Source of the DNA: Pseudoflavonifractor sp. AF19-9AC
Lineage (GTDB): Bacteria; Bacillota; Clostridia; Oscillospirales; Oscillospiraceae
DNA length: 64,000 bases
Reading direction: 5' to 3'
Assembly: GCF_003478995.1 (NCBI RefSeq)
Contig: NZ_QUGI01000003.1
Location: 186,001 to 250,000 of the forward strand
Positions within the stretch are counted from its first letter, which is position 1. Each line of letters begins with the position of its first letter. The notes under the pieces were generated by a model that saw only the letters and a program-made list of their open reading frames with translations, ran no database searches and was not told the DNA's origin. Shown in pieces: positions 9,149 through 16,834 of this stretch. Position numbers and translations under genes: made by a program.

Positions 9149-9247
9149 TGCGCTCACTCCTTGTGTTTTTCCTAATGTCATGCTATCATAAAACCGTCTA
9201 CATTAAAATGGAATAATATTTATAATTATCATGAGGGAATGGAATAT
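9149..9247. promoter_or_regulatory. Divergent control region, amidase / LysR regulator
   Basis: A 99-base AT-rich spacer between two divergently read genes. It contains AATAATATTTATAATTAT, an AT-rich dyad of the kind LysR-type proteins bind, but no single operator can be assigned with confidence. Confidence 0.45.
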
Positions 9248-10108
9248 ATGAACACACGGAAGTATCGGGCCTTTTTGCTCTGTCTGGAGTGCGGCTCCAT
9301 CACCGAGGCTGCGGAAGCACTGAACTATACCCAATCGGCTGTCAGCAAGATGATTGCCGAACTGGAGCACGAATGGGAGATGGAACTGTTCATCCGGAGC
9401 AAACAGGGGGTGACGCCCACCCGGGAGGCCCGCCAGCTTGCCCCGCAGATTGCCCGCATCTGCCAGCTTCAGGACCTGATCACCGACGAAATTGCAGGCT
9501 TTCACCAGGACCGCCCCCGTACCCTGCGCATCGGTGTATTTGCCAGTGTATCCGCCGGTCTGCTCCCCAAGGCGCTCAAGCGGTTCAAAGCGCAGTGCGG
9601 AAACACGGAGGTCTTTTTGAAAAACGGAGAGTACCAGGAAATTGAGGAGTGGTTGAAAACCGGGGAGATTGACTGCGGATTTGTACGCCTGCCGGTACAC
9701 TCCGATTTTGTGGTCCGGGAGATTACACAGGACCGGCTCATGGCCGTCCTTCCTCCCCAGCACCCCTATGCCGACGCCCCCTTCTTCCCCATTGAACAGC
9801 TGCCTCAGGAGACCTTTATCCGTCTGAAGGAGTACGCGGACAACGAGATCTCCCTCTATTTTCAAAGCTCCTCCGTTCAGCCCAACCTGGCCTACGAGGT
9901 CAGCGATGACTACGCCATTCTCTCCATGGTGGAGAGCGGACTGGGCGTCAGCCTTCTCCACGACCTGGTGGTGGACACCAACCGATTTCAGGTGGTGAAA
10001 AAGCCCCTTAAGCCTGAGTGCATCCGAAACATCGGGTTTGCCTATCGCTCCAGCCCCTATCTGCATCCCTCTGTGGCAATTTTTCGGGATTGTCTCTGCA
10101 TGGAGTAG
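9248..10108 (+). CDS. LysR family transcriptional regulator
   Basis: A 286-residue LysR-type regulator. The N-terminal winged helix-turn-helix is clear (SITEAAEALNYTQSAVSKMIAELEHE broken here as ITEAAEALNYTQSAVSKMI, about residues 15-33), followed by a linker helix and a two-lobe effector-binding domain (about residues 85-286). The ATG at 9248 was preferred over one nine bases earlier because AGGGA then lies about nine bases upstream. It is divergent from the acetamidase/formamidase gene and probably activates it, with its own gene autoregulated. The effector is unknown. Confidence 0.9.
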   Translation: MNTRKYRAFLLCLECGSITEAAEALNYTQSAVSKMIAELEHEWEMELFIRSKQGVTPTREARQLAPQIARICQLQDLITDEIAGFHQDRPRTLRIGVFASVSAGLLPKALKRFKAQCGNTEVFLKNGEYQEIEEWLKTGEIDCGFVRLPVHSDFVVREITQDRLMAVLPPQHPYADAPFFPIEQLPQETFIRLKEYADNEISLYFQSSSVQPNLAYEVSDDYAILSMVESGLGVSLLHDLVVDTNRFQVVKKPLKPECIRNIGFAYRSSPYLHPSVAIFRDCLCME

Positions 10109-10150
10109 TCTTTTGCCGAGTGGGTCTGATGTTGCACCCATCAAGGCGCA

Positions 10151-10182
10151 AAAAAGCCCGCAGCCTATGCTGCGGGCTTTTT
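10151..10182. terminator. Bidirectional rho-independent terminator
   Basis: AAAAAGCCCGCAG / CTGCGGGCTTTTT with a five-base loop, between the LysR gene (plus) and a small membrane-protein gene (minus). Confidence 0.9.
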
Positions 10183-10197
10183 AATCCTTGTTCCAGG

Positions 10198-10377
10198 TCA
10201 GTGGTCCTGGTTTTCTTCCTCCGGCGGAAGGGGATGCCACGCGGGCGGCTCCTTTCGGCGCAGAAACAGCCCCTTGATGCGGTCCAACACCCCTTCCACC
10301 ATATGGAACCAGAGATTTCCAATGATAAATACCACCACCAGCAGGAGCAGAAACGCCCCCAATTCTCTCAGCGGCAT
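10198..10377 (-). CDS. Small single-pass membrane protein (59 residues)
   Basis: A short open frame with one transmembrane segment near the N-terminus (LGAFLLLLVVVFIIGNLWF) followed by a basic and then Pro/Glu-rich cytoplasmic tail ending EEENQDH. It begins eight bases after the stop of the 161-residue protein gene in the same direction, so the two are probably co-transcribed, and it runs exactly into the terminator at 10151-10182. The ribosome site is weak (GTGAGAG). The clean hydrophobic/charged pattern and tight spacing are the evidence that it is real. Function unknown. Confidence 0.6.
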   Translation of the reverse strand: MPLRELGAFLLLLVVVFIIGNLWFHMVEGVLDRIKGLFLRRKEPPAWHPLPPEEENQDH

Positions 10378-10384
10378 GGCACTC

Positions 10385-10870
10385 TCACTTCGTGGCGTAG
10401 TGGTTCAGGAAGAAGTCGGTGAAGGCCGCCAGCTCCTCCTCCTGAGACACATAGACGTAGAGGCTCTCATCCTCCAGCCAGTCATAGGCGTTGATGGCAA
10501 TATATCCCTTCTTGTCAGGATAAATCACAAACGCATCGGTGGGGTACTTGTTCCGGTAGGCCTTCAGAATCTCGCTGCGGCGGTACCAGGTGGGGTCTCC
10601 GCAGCCAGAGAGGTCGGGGACGGTGGGCACCACAACGATGGTCTGGCTGGCCTCATTCCAACCCACAATCAGATTTCCGATTTTGGTCTTGCTTCCGTGG
10701 ACAAAACCATAATTGAACCGAGAAACGTCCTCGGTATAGCCGTAAATCAGGCGGTAATCATCCCCGTTTTCCACCACTTGGTTGAACAGCAGGCGCATCT
10801 TTTTTGCATTGGCGTTGCTCTTTTCCATGTCCACTTCCGGACCCTTGAACAGCTTGCTGAAAAATCCCAT
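10385..10870 (-). CDS. Conserved protein of unknown function (161 residues)
   Basis: A soluble, mildly acidic protein beginning MGFFSKLFKG. No signal peptide or membrane segment is visible and I do not recognise a family. The start at 10870 is favoured because AGGAGG lies eight bases upstream; the ATG two codons earlier would be only two bases from that site. It is Tyr/Trp-rich, with a segment resembling small stress or immunity-like proteins (SRFNYGFVHGSKTKIGNLIV), but that resemblance is too weak to name. It is followed eight bases later by the 59-residue membrane protein. Confidence 0.65.
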   Translation of the reverse strand: MGFFSKLFKGPEVDMEKSNANAKKMRLLFNQVVENGDDYRLIYGYTEDVSRFNYGFVHGSKTKIGNLIVGWNEASQTIVVVPTVPDLSGCGDPTWYRRSEILKAYRNKYPTDAFVIYPDKKGYIAINAYDWLEDESLYVYVSQEEELAAFTDFFLNHYATK

Positions 10871-10989
10871 TGTCATTTCCTCCTGAATATATGTTTTGTT
10901 ATCTGCAAGCCAGACCACAGCCTTGTCCGTCTGACTAGCTCTCTCAAAATAAAAACATTTCTATAATTTTGTTTTTATTTTGCCGGGTT

Positions 10990-11037
10990 AAAATCCGCCG
11001 GAACAGAGGACTAAACCGCACTGTTCGGGCGGATTTT
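10990..11037 (-). terminator. Long hairpin terminator after the TetR gene
   Basis: A 16-17-bp near-perfect stem: AAAATCCGCC-G-GAACAG paired with CTGTTC-G-GGCGGATTTT, with a 14-base loop. It lies just past the stop of the TetR gene (minus) and ends in T residues on that strand. Confidence 0.78.
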
Positions 11038-11044
11038 GTATGGA

Positions 11045-11671
11045 CTATTTTAAGTTGACCGGCTGTTCTTTCATTTTTTCCAGACAGGCCACAATGGTAT
11101 TGATTTGAATCTCCACGGTGGCATCGGCTGCCTCGGGCACAAGGAACGGCAAAGTCTGGGGAATAGCACGCCGGATCACCATAGCCGCCAGGCTCAGGTT
11201 GGTAAAGAGCTGAATCCGCTCCCGGCTGGCCTCAATTCCAAAGCACTCCAAAATATGGCCGAAGAGGCTTGCCTGCCTTTCCCGGAACACCCGGCTGCTC
11301 TCCTCCGACAAGCGGCGGAAAATCATCTGCTGCTCCTCAATGGACAAAACCGCAATGCCGTTTCGCTCTCCGTAACAGCAGGCATGAAGAAACTGCCGGA
11401 CTCCTTCCCGCCAACTCAGAGACGGGTCCTCCATCAGGGTACGGGCAAAGGCCAGAATCTTCGGCTGCTGAACATAGATTACTTCTAAAATCAGGTCCTC
11501 CTTGGTGGGAAAGAAGGTGTAAAAGAAGGTGCGGGAAATGCCGACGGCCTTATAAATCTGCTCCACGGTGGTGTGCTGAAAGCCCTGCTTGGCCATCAGC
11601 TTTAGCCCTGTATTCACAAGGGCTGACCGGATTTGTTCCCGCTCCTCCTCGGAATAGGCAATCTTCGGCAT
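11045..11671 (-). CDS. TetR family transcriptional regulator
   Basis: A 208-residue TetR-type repressor. The N-terminal DNA-binding domain is typical, with TTVEQIYKAVGISRTFFYTF near residues 35-54 and the following FPTKEDLILEV. The C-terminal helical ligand domain is family-variable. The start at 11671 has a GGGGAG site six bases upstream. A near-consensus promoter (11714-11742, minus) and an inverted repeat overlapping its -10 box (11685-11716) lie just upstream, so it probably represses itself. The ABC-class ATPase gene is divergent 245 bases away and may be its target, though that is uncertain. Confidence 0.9.
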   Translation of the reverse strand: MPKIAYSEEEREQIRSALVNTGLKLMAKQGFQHTTVEQIYKAVGISRTFFYTFFPTKEDLILEVIYVQQPKILAFARTLMEDPSLSWREGVRQFLHACCYGERNGIAVLSIEEQQMIFRRLSEESSRVFRERQASLFGHILECFGIEASRERIQLFTNLSLAAMVIRRAIPQTLPFLVPEAADATVEIQINTIVACLEKMKEQPVNLK

Positions 11672-11684
11672 GTTCCTCTCCCCA

Positions 11685-11716
11685 AATAAATACAACAATT
11701 AAAATTTGTCTTTATT
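11685..11716. promoter_or_regulatory. Candidate TetR operator
   Basis: An 11-bp inverted repeat with one mismatch, AATAAATACAA and TTGTCTTTATT, separated by 10 bases. It overlaps the -10 box and start point of the TetR promoter, the usual place for an autorepressor site. Confidence 0.55.
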
Positions 11717-11742
11717 CTAGCACGCACGATTCCAGAATGCAA
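11714..11742 (-). promoter_or_regulatory. Promoter of the TetR gene
   Basis: On the minus strand TTGCAT and TAGAAT are separated by 17 bases, about 43 bases before the TetR start. Confidence 0.7.
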
Positions 11743-11808
11743 GCAGGACTTTCACTGTACGGCGCCTCTGCTTCCCATTCCTTCACAGATGCTCTCGCCC
11801 AAAAATTT

Positions 11809-11837
11809 TTGACAACGCCTGTAAAATGGACTATGCT
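11809..11837 (+). promoter_or_regulatory. Promoter of the ABC-class ATPase gene
   Basis: A perfect TTGACA box and TATGCT separated by 17 bases, with the start codon 80 bases downstream. Confidence 0.7.
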
Positions 11838-11916
11838 CAAGATAACTATGAACATATGGCTGTTGGTCTTCCCCCACCACCAGGGAGTATCTTCGGCAGC
11901 CGAAGGAGCCATTACC

Positions 11917-13620
11917 ATGCAGACTGCATCTGATTTACAAACTCTGCTCGCCCGGATTGACCGCAGAAGCTATCCCGTCTACAAAGACACCAGGGGATGC
12001 TACCGATTCCCGGGCTATATTCTGTCCATCGACCACGTCCAGGGCGATCCCTTTGCCGCTCCCTCCAAGGTGAGCATCCACGTCAAGGGAAGCGAGGCCG
12101 GATTCCCCAAGGCACTCTATGAGACACGCGGTCAGCGCATCGCCCTGCAGGACGCTCTGACCCGCCGGTTCGGGCGTGTGGCGGGTCAGGCCTCCTTCCA
12201 GGCTAAAGGCTCCGGGCACAGTGGGCTCATTTCCGTCAGCCGCTGCGGTCCGGAGATTCTGGAACGCACCGCCTGCCAGCTGGATCCCCAGAGCGGCGAC
12301 CTCCTTCTCCGTCTTGAGGTGGGCTTTCCCGCCAACGGCCGGACCATCAACGCCAGAGAACTGGAAAAGATTCTTTTTGATCTGCTCCCCCGTTGCGTGG
12401 AATCTGCCCTATTTTACCGAAATCTGGACGGGCGGCAGCTTCAGGCCATTGCCGATCTGGCCGAGGATCAGGACTATATCCGCTCTGTCCTCCCCGATAT
12501 GGGTCTGTGCGCCTTTGTGGCGAACGGCAGCATTCTGCCCCGCGCCTCCGGCATCTCTTCCCTTCCCATGAAGAATGCGGTTTCCTTCCGCTCCCCCGGG
12601 GAGCTGGCTGTGACACTGGATCTCCCCCACCAAGGCAAAGTCACCGGCATGGGCATCCCCAAGGGCGTTACCCTCATTGTAGGCGGCGGCTACCACGGTA
12701 AGTCCACCCTGCTCAAGGCCCTGGAGCTGGGTGTCTACAACCACATTGCCGGGGACGGCCGGGAATATGTGATTACCGATGCCTCCGCCGTAAAAATCCG
12801 GGCGGAGGACGGGCGGAGCATTCGGCGCACGGACATCTCCATGTTTATTAACGACCTGCCCAACGGAACGGACACCGTCCATTTCTCCTCAGAGGATGCC
12901 AGCGGCAGTACCTCTCAAGCGGCCAATGTGGTGGAGAGCATGGAGGCCGGTACCTCCCTGCTGCTCATGGACGAGGACACCAGCGCCACCAACTTCATGG
13001 TCCGGGATGAGCTGATGCAGCGGGTGGTACACCGGGATATGGAGCCCATCACGCCTTTTCTGGAACGGGCGCGGGAGCTGTACGACACCTGGGGCATCTC
13101 CACCATTCTGGTGGCGGGCAGTTCAGGCGCGTTCTTCCACATCGCCGACCACATCATCCAGATGGACCGGTACATCCCCCAAGACATCACTGCCCTGGCC
13201 AAAAAGGAGGCCTCTGCCTTTCCCATCCACACCCAGTCCCCGGAGCCGGCGAAGGCCCCGGAGTTTCACCGCTGTCCCAAGCCCTCGCCGGAGCTTCGAA
13301 GCGGCGAGCGGGTCAAGCTCAAGACTCTGGGACGGGACGGCCTGTCCCTGAACCGGGAGACCATTGACCTTCGGAATGTGGAGCAGCTCACCGACAGCGA
13401 ACAGGTCTCCGCCTTGGGCAGCTGTCTGCTCTATGCCCAGCGGCATCTGATGGATGGCACCCGGGACCTGCGCCAAATTGCAGACGCTCTGGACACCCTG
13501 ATTCAGGAGCGGACTCTGTCCGCTCTGTGCGAGAATTCATCCCCCGTCTCCTTCCTGGCCCGCCCCAGAAAGCAGGAGATCCTCGCCTGTCTGAACCGGT
13601 ATCGTGGGCTGCGGCTGTAA
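11917..13620 (+). CDS. ABC-class ATPase (predicted ATPase, COG3044-like)
   Basis: A 567-residue cytosolic protein of the conserved predicted ATPase of the ABC class family. After an N-terminal region starting at residue 1 (QTASDLQTLLARIDRRSYP) comes the nucleotide-binding core: Walker A GGGYHGKST near residue 257 and Walker B LLLMDEDTSA near residue 350, followed by an ILVAGSSGAFF switch-like segment. The Glu after the Walker B Asp is present, so it should hydrolyse ATP. There is no membrane domain and the cellular role is not known. The ATG at 11917 has AAGGAG eight bases upstream; the frame is open for a long way upstream but that part lacks ribosome sites and overlaps the opposite TetR gene. 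Length fits the family. Confidence 0.88.
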   Translation: MQTASDLQTLLARIDRRSYPVYKDTRGCYRFPGYILSIDHVQGDPFAAPSKVSIHVKGSEAGFPKALYETRGQRIALQDALTRRFGRVAGQASFQAKGSGHSGLISVSRCGPEILERTACQLDPQSGDLLLRLEVGFPANGRTINARELEKILFDLLPRCVESALFYRNLDGRQLQAIADLAEDQDYIRSVLPDMGLCAFVANGSILPRASGISSLPMKNAVSFRSPGELAVTLDLPHQGKVTGMGIPKGVTLIVGGGYHGKSTLLKALELGVYNHIAGDGREYVITDASAVKIRAEDGRSIRRTDISMFINDLPNGTDTVHFSSEDASGSTSQAANVVESMEAGTSLLLMDEDTSATNFMVRDELMQRVVHRDMEPITPFLERARELYDTWGISTILVAGSSGAFFHIADHIIQMDRYIPQDITALAKKEASAFPIHTQSPEPAKAPEFHRCPKPSPELRSGERVKLKTLGRDGLSLNRETIDLRNVEQLTDSEQVSALGSCLLYAQRHLMDGTRDLRQIADALDTLIQERTLSALCENSSPVSFLARPRKQEILACLNRYRGLRL

Positions 13621-13650
13621 GACAGACGTTTATTCTCTCAATACTATAGG

Positions 13651-13696
13651 AAAACGCCGGAAGAGTATCCATTCAGGACGCTCCTTCCGGCGTTTC
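13651..13696. terminator. Bidirectional rho-independent terminator
   Basis: AAACGCCGGAAGAG and CTCCTTCCGGCGTTT pair across a loop of about 16 bases, between the convergent ATPase and small membrane-protein genes. Confidence 0.75.
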
Positions 13697-13706
13697 TATG
13701 TCTATT

Positions 13707-13982
13707 TTACCGGTGGAAGAAAAAGGCTCCCGCCGTAACTGCCGCGCCAATCAGCAGAATCAGGATTTCTGTCCCCTGGCGCTGTCGGATGGCATTGCGC
13801 AGATCCCACCCCCAGTCCGCCGCCATCAGCACCAGAGCCAAGGCAATCAGCCCCAGCCCCAGAGGGGCGCCGACCCGGAACACAGGGCTTGGATAGGCAG
13901 CTCCGCTGGCTATGACCATGAGCAGCACGGCCAGCCCCGAAACAGCACAGATGACTTTTCCCCTGCTGAGATTCCGCTTCAT
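13707..13982 (-). CDS. Small membrane protein (91 residues)
   Basis: A small, very hydrophobic protein with three predicted transmembrane segments (around residues 9-26, 33-54 and 70-86) and basic cytoplasmic ends. The start at 13982 (ATG) was chosen over a GTG three codons earlier because GAGGTGA lies just upstream at a usable distance. It follows the preceding gene by 10 bases, and three small membrane genes (14901 down to 13707) appear to form one operon. No family recognised. Confidence 0.68.
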   Translation of the reverse strand: MKRNLSRGKVICAVSGLAVLLMVIASGAAYPSPVFRVGAPLGLGLIALALVLMAADWGWDLRNAIRQRQGTEILILLIGAAVTAGAFFFHR

Positions 13983-13992
13983 CCTTCTCACC

Positions 13993-14382
13993 TCACTGCT
14001 CGCACTCCGCCGGGTCCTGCTTTACCCAGACCACCTCCAGGTCCTCCTTGGGTGCGTTCTCATATTGCCGCGACTCCTTCAGACGCTGCTCCAGCTCTGC
14101 AATCTCGCTGAGGATGGCGGTCCGGCTCTTTCGCCGGTTCAGCTTCAGGAAAAAGTGGTAGCGGTCCTCCACTGACTCCGATTTTGGCGGAAAGACGATG
14201 ACATTGCCGCCAACCCGGTTTCCTTCCAGCTCATTGCGGGCGATGTTGTCATCCAGCTCCGCCATCTTCCGGGCATACCCGGTATATTCCTTCCAAGGCA
14301 TGCGGATGGTCCGCTTATAGGCCGCTCCCCCTACGAACAGGGCGGCCGCCCCAACGAGCAAGGCTTTTTTCAGTTGCTTCAT
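13993..14382 (-). CDS. Membrane-anchored protein of unknown function (129 residues)
   Basis: A protein with an uncleaved N-terminal hydrophobic helix (ALLVGAAALFVGGAA, residues 7-21) and a soluble, charged remainder with a predicted coiled coil near the end (AILSEIAELEQRLKESRQ). The pattern suggests a single-pass anchor with a cytoplasmic or extracellular helical domain. It lies six bases after the YcxB-like gene and ten before the 91-residue membrane gene. I do not recognise it. Confidence 0.65.
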   Translation of the reverse strand: MKQLKKALLVGAAALFVGGAAYKRTIRMPWKEYTGYARKMAELDDNIARNELEGNRVGGNVIVFPPKSESVEDRYHFFLKLNRRKSRTAILSEIAELEQRLKESRQYENAPKEDLEVVWVKQDPAECEQ

Positions 14383-14388
14383 CTGTGA

Positions 14389-14901
14389 TTACCTCCCGAC
14401 ATTCAGAATATTCTTCTGCGTCTTCTCCTGCAGAAAGTTTCGAAACTCCTCCAGCGTGCCCCCTTGCAGGGCGGCCTTTTTACAGATCTCACCCTCCTTG
14501 GGGCCCTGGACTAGAAGGATGTAGTCCTGGGTCTCCGCCAGCGCTAAAACCTGCTCATAGCTCCACTGGGTCACGGATGCTCCGCTTTCCACCGTATAAC
14601 CCTCAGGAGAAAAGGAGATCGTCACCGTCTCCTCCCCCTTGGGCACCATCATCCGGGCCGCGAAGCCGTTGATGGCATCGCCCCAGACAAGAACGACCAG
14701 CAGCAGGAGAATGGCGGCGCTGTCCAGCCACCTCACCCAAGTCTGCTTGGTGGTGAGCACCACAGCGATCCCCAGCGCAATGCTCCCCCACTCCAAAACC
14801 TGAATGTTTCGGTCCGACTTTTTTCGAACCGTTTTTCGCATCGCCCGCGACAGGGCCGTCAGTTCTTTCTGGCGGTACAGGCTCTGACAGGTAAAGTTCA
14901 T
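14389..14901 (-). CDS. YcxB-like membrane protein
   Basis: A 170-residue protein with two adjacent transmembrane helices (about residues 37-75) followed by a C-terminal soluble domain containing ISFSPEGYTVESGASVTQWS and QDYILLVQG. This order (two helices, then a small beta domain in which Trp and Tyr line a PH-like sheet) is that of YcxB-like proteins; the assignment rests on pattern only. The start was set at 14901, where AGGGA precedes the ATG by eight bases; the frame extends upstream without a ribosome site. It is the first gene of a three-gene membrane-protein unit. Confidence 0.68.
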   Translation of the reverse strand: MNFTCQSLYRQKELTALSRAMRKTVRKKSDRNIQVLEWGSIALGIAVVLTTKQTWVRWLDSAAILLLLVVLVWGDAINGFAARMMVPKGEETVTISFSPEGYTVESGASVTQWSYEQVLALAETQDYILLVQGPKEGEICKKAALQGGTLEEFRNFLQEKTQKNILNVGR

Positions 14902-15048
14902 AATCGGTTCCCTCATTGTCTTTTCTTTGATGGTTGACAGTATAACAACGCTCCAACACAAAAGCAAGAAAGATTCCCTTAAGTTTCTTTTAAACTCCAC
15001 ACGGTCCCCCGCCTGGCTTTTCTTCGCTGCAGGCACGGGTTTCGGCAC

Positions 15049-15098
15049 AAAAAAGCCCCCGCAAGACAAATGCAGAGGCTCTGTCTTGCGGGGGCTTT
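15049..15098 (-). terminator. Rho-independent terminator of the mglBAC operon
   Basis: A 17-bp perfect stem (AAAGCCCCCGCAAGACA / TGTCTTGCGGGGGCTTT) with a 13-base loop. On the minus strand it is followed by T residues, 59 bases after the mglC stop. Confidence 0.9.
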
Positions 15099-15157
15099 AC
15101 GGGATAACAACTTTGAAGACCTCTCTGTGGGATCAGGCCACAGGGGCCGACCAGTTC

Positions 15158-16813
15158 TTACTTCTTCTGGACGTACTTCAGGCAGTCCAGAGTCACGGCC
15201 ACCAGAATGATGATACCGGAAATCACGAACTGGAGGTTGGCGTCAATGCCCAGAACGGTCAGGGAGTAGGTCAGGGCGGTGAAGATAAACACGCCCACCA
15301 CAACGCCGGAGATCTTACCGATACCGCCGGTGAAGGAGACACCGCCCACCACGCAGGCCGCGATGGCGTCCATCTCCCAGCCCTGGCCATAAGCGGCGGA
15401 ACCGGAACCGAACATGCGGATACACTCCAGCCAGGAGCCGAAGCCGTACAGGATACCGGCCAGGATGAAGGCGCCCACAGTCACCCAGAACACGGAGATA
15501 CCGGAGACAGCGGCGGCCTCAGGGTTGCCGCCCACAGCGTACAGGTTCTTGCCGAAGGTGGTCTTGTTCCAGATGAACCACACAATGACAATGGCCGCCA
15601 CAGCCCACAGAATGATAGTGGGGAACTTTCCGATGCGGGGGATAATCATACCGGGAATGGTGGAATCAATGGAGCCGAAGGAAACACCCTTGGTGGAGTA
15701 AGTCACCAGACCGAAGATGACCAGCATGTTGGCCATGGTGGAAATGAAGGGGTGCATCTTGAACTTGGCCGTAAAGAAACCTGCGATGGTGGTAAAGAAG
15801 GTACAAAGGACAATACAAACCACCAGAGCCAGGAACACACGGGCCAGCACCGGCATGCCGGTAAAGTCAAAGATATGACCAAACACACCGCCAGTATTGA
15901 TACCCTGGTGCATGATAATGGTAGCGGTAGTCATGCCCATACCAACCATACGTCCGATGGACAGGTCGGTACCGGCCAGCAGGATGAGGCCGGCCACGCC
16001 GAGGGCCAGGAACATACGGGGAGAGGCCTGCTGCAGGATGTTCAGGACGTTGTTCACCGTCAGCAGCTGGGTGCCCTTCACCACGGGAGTGATGATACAA
16101 AGGGCCACAAACACCACGATGATGGCCAGGTACAGACCGTTTTTCAGGAAGAAGTCCCGGCGGTTAAAGGTGTACTTGTAGTTCTCCCACCGCTGAGCCA
16201 TGGATTCACCGAAGGTGAACCGGGACATGCGCAGCAGGTCGATGAGGTGATACTTGTGATCAAAGGCGGCGTGCTGACGGTCCTTCACCGCCTGCAGGTC
16301 CTTGGCCAGCTGCATCTTGGCGTCAAAGAGACGGTTCTTGTGGACGTACTTCTCGTCCTTGATCTCCTGGGCGTCGGTCAGCTTGGCAAGGGTAGCCTGG
16401 TGATCCTTCTGGAGCTGCTCCACCGACTGGCGGTACTTCACCTGGGCGGCAACCTTCTCTTCCTTGCAGCTGGCTACCACTGCCTGGTAGTAATCGGTGT
16501 TGTAGTGCTCCTTCAGGTACTGCTCCGCCTCAGAAATCAGCTTGGAGACCTGGTCCTTGTTCTGGTTCTCCACTGCCTTGGCCTGCTCCAGCTCCTTGGC
16601 GAGCTGGGCGCTGCGGGCTACCTTTTCCTCCTGGGTATAGATGCGGTCCCGCTTCAGGTTATCCAGAGCGCTCTGGATCTCGATGACCTGATCGGTGCCA
16701 TCCTCGCGCAGCGCGTTGATTTTCGCCTGGATATCGCCGACATACTTGTCGATGGGCTGAAGAAGCTCCGCTTCCTGTTCAGCCGTAAGAATTTTTGTAT
16801 TTTCCGTCACCAT
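15158..16813 (-). CDS. MglC-like sugar ABC permease with N-terminal coiled-coil extension
   Basis: A 551-residue inner-membrane permease of the ribose/galactose (BPD_transp_2) family. The membrane part begins near residue 225 (NGLYLAIIVVFVALCIITPVV) and shows the family signatures LGVAGLILLAGTDLSIGRMVG and VGGNPEAAAVSGISV, giving a normal MglC core of about 325 residues. The first ~200 residues are unusual: highly charged, Gln/Lys/Glu-rich and with heptad character (for example LAKELEQAKAVENQNKDQV), hence a cytoplasmic coiled coil that MglC of enterobacteria lacks. The start was set at the ATG at 16813, nine bases after GGGAG; a TTG two codons earlier is too close. It is the last gene of the operon after mglA. 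Confidence 0.9.
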   Translation of the reverse strand: MVTENTKILTAEQEAELLQPIDKYVGDIQAKINALREDGTDQVIEIQSALDNLKRDRIYTQEEKVARSAQLAKELEQAKAVENQNKDQVSKLISEAEQYLKEHYNTDYYQAVVASCKEEKVAAQVKYRQSVEQLQKDHQATLAKLTDAQEIKDEKYVHKNRLFDAKMQLAKDLQAVKDRQHAAFDHKYHLIDLLRMSRFTFGESMAQRWENYKYTFNRRDFFLKNGLYLAIIVVFVALCIITPVVKGTQLLTVNNVLNILQQASPRMFLALGVAGLILLAGTDLSIGRMVGMGMTTATIIMHQGINTGGVFGHIFDFTGMPVLARVFLALVVCIVLCTFFTTIAGFFTAKFKMHPFISTMANMLVIFGLVTYSTKGVSFGSIDSTIPGMIIPRIGKFPTIILWAVAAIVIVWFIWNKTTFGKNLYAVGGNPEAAAVSGISVFWVTVGAFILAGILYGFGSWLECIRMFGSGSAAYGQGWEMDAIAACVVGGVSFTGGIGKISGVVVGVFIFTALTYSLTVLGIDANLQFVISGIIILVAVTLDCLKYVQKK

Positions 16814-16834
16814 AAGCAATTTCTCCCACTACAC

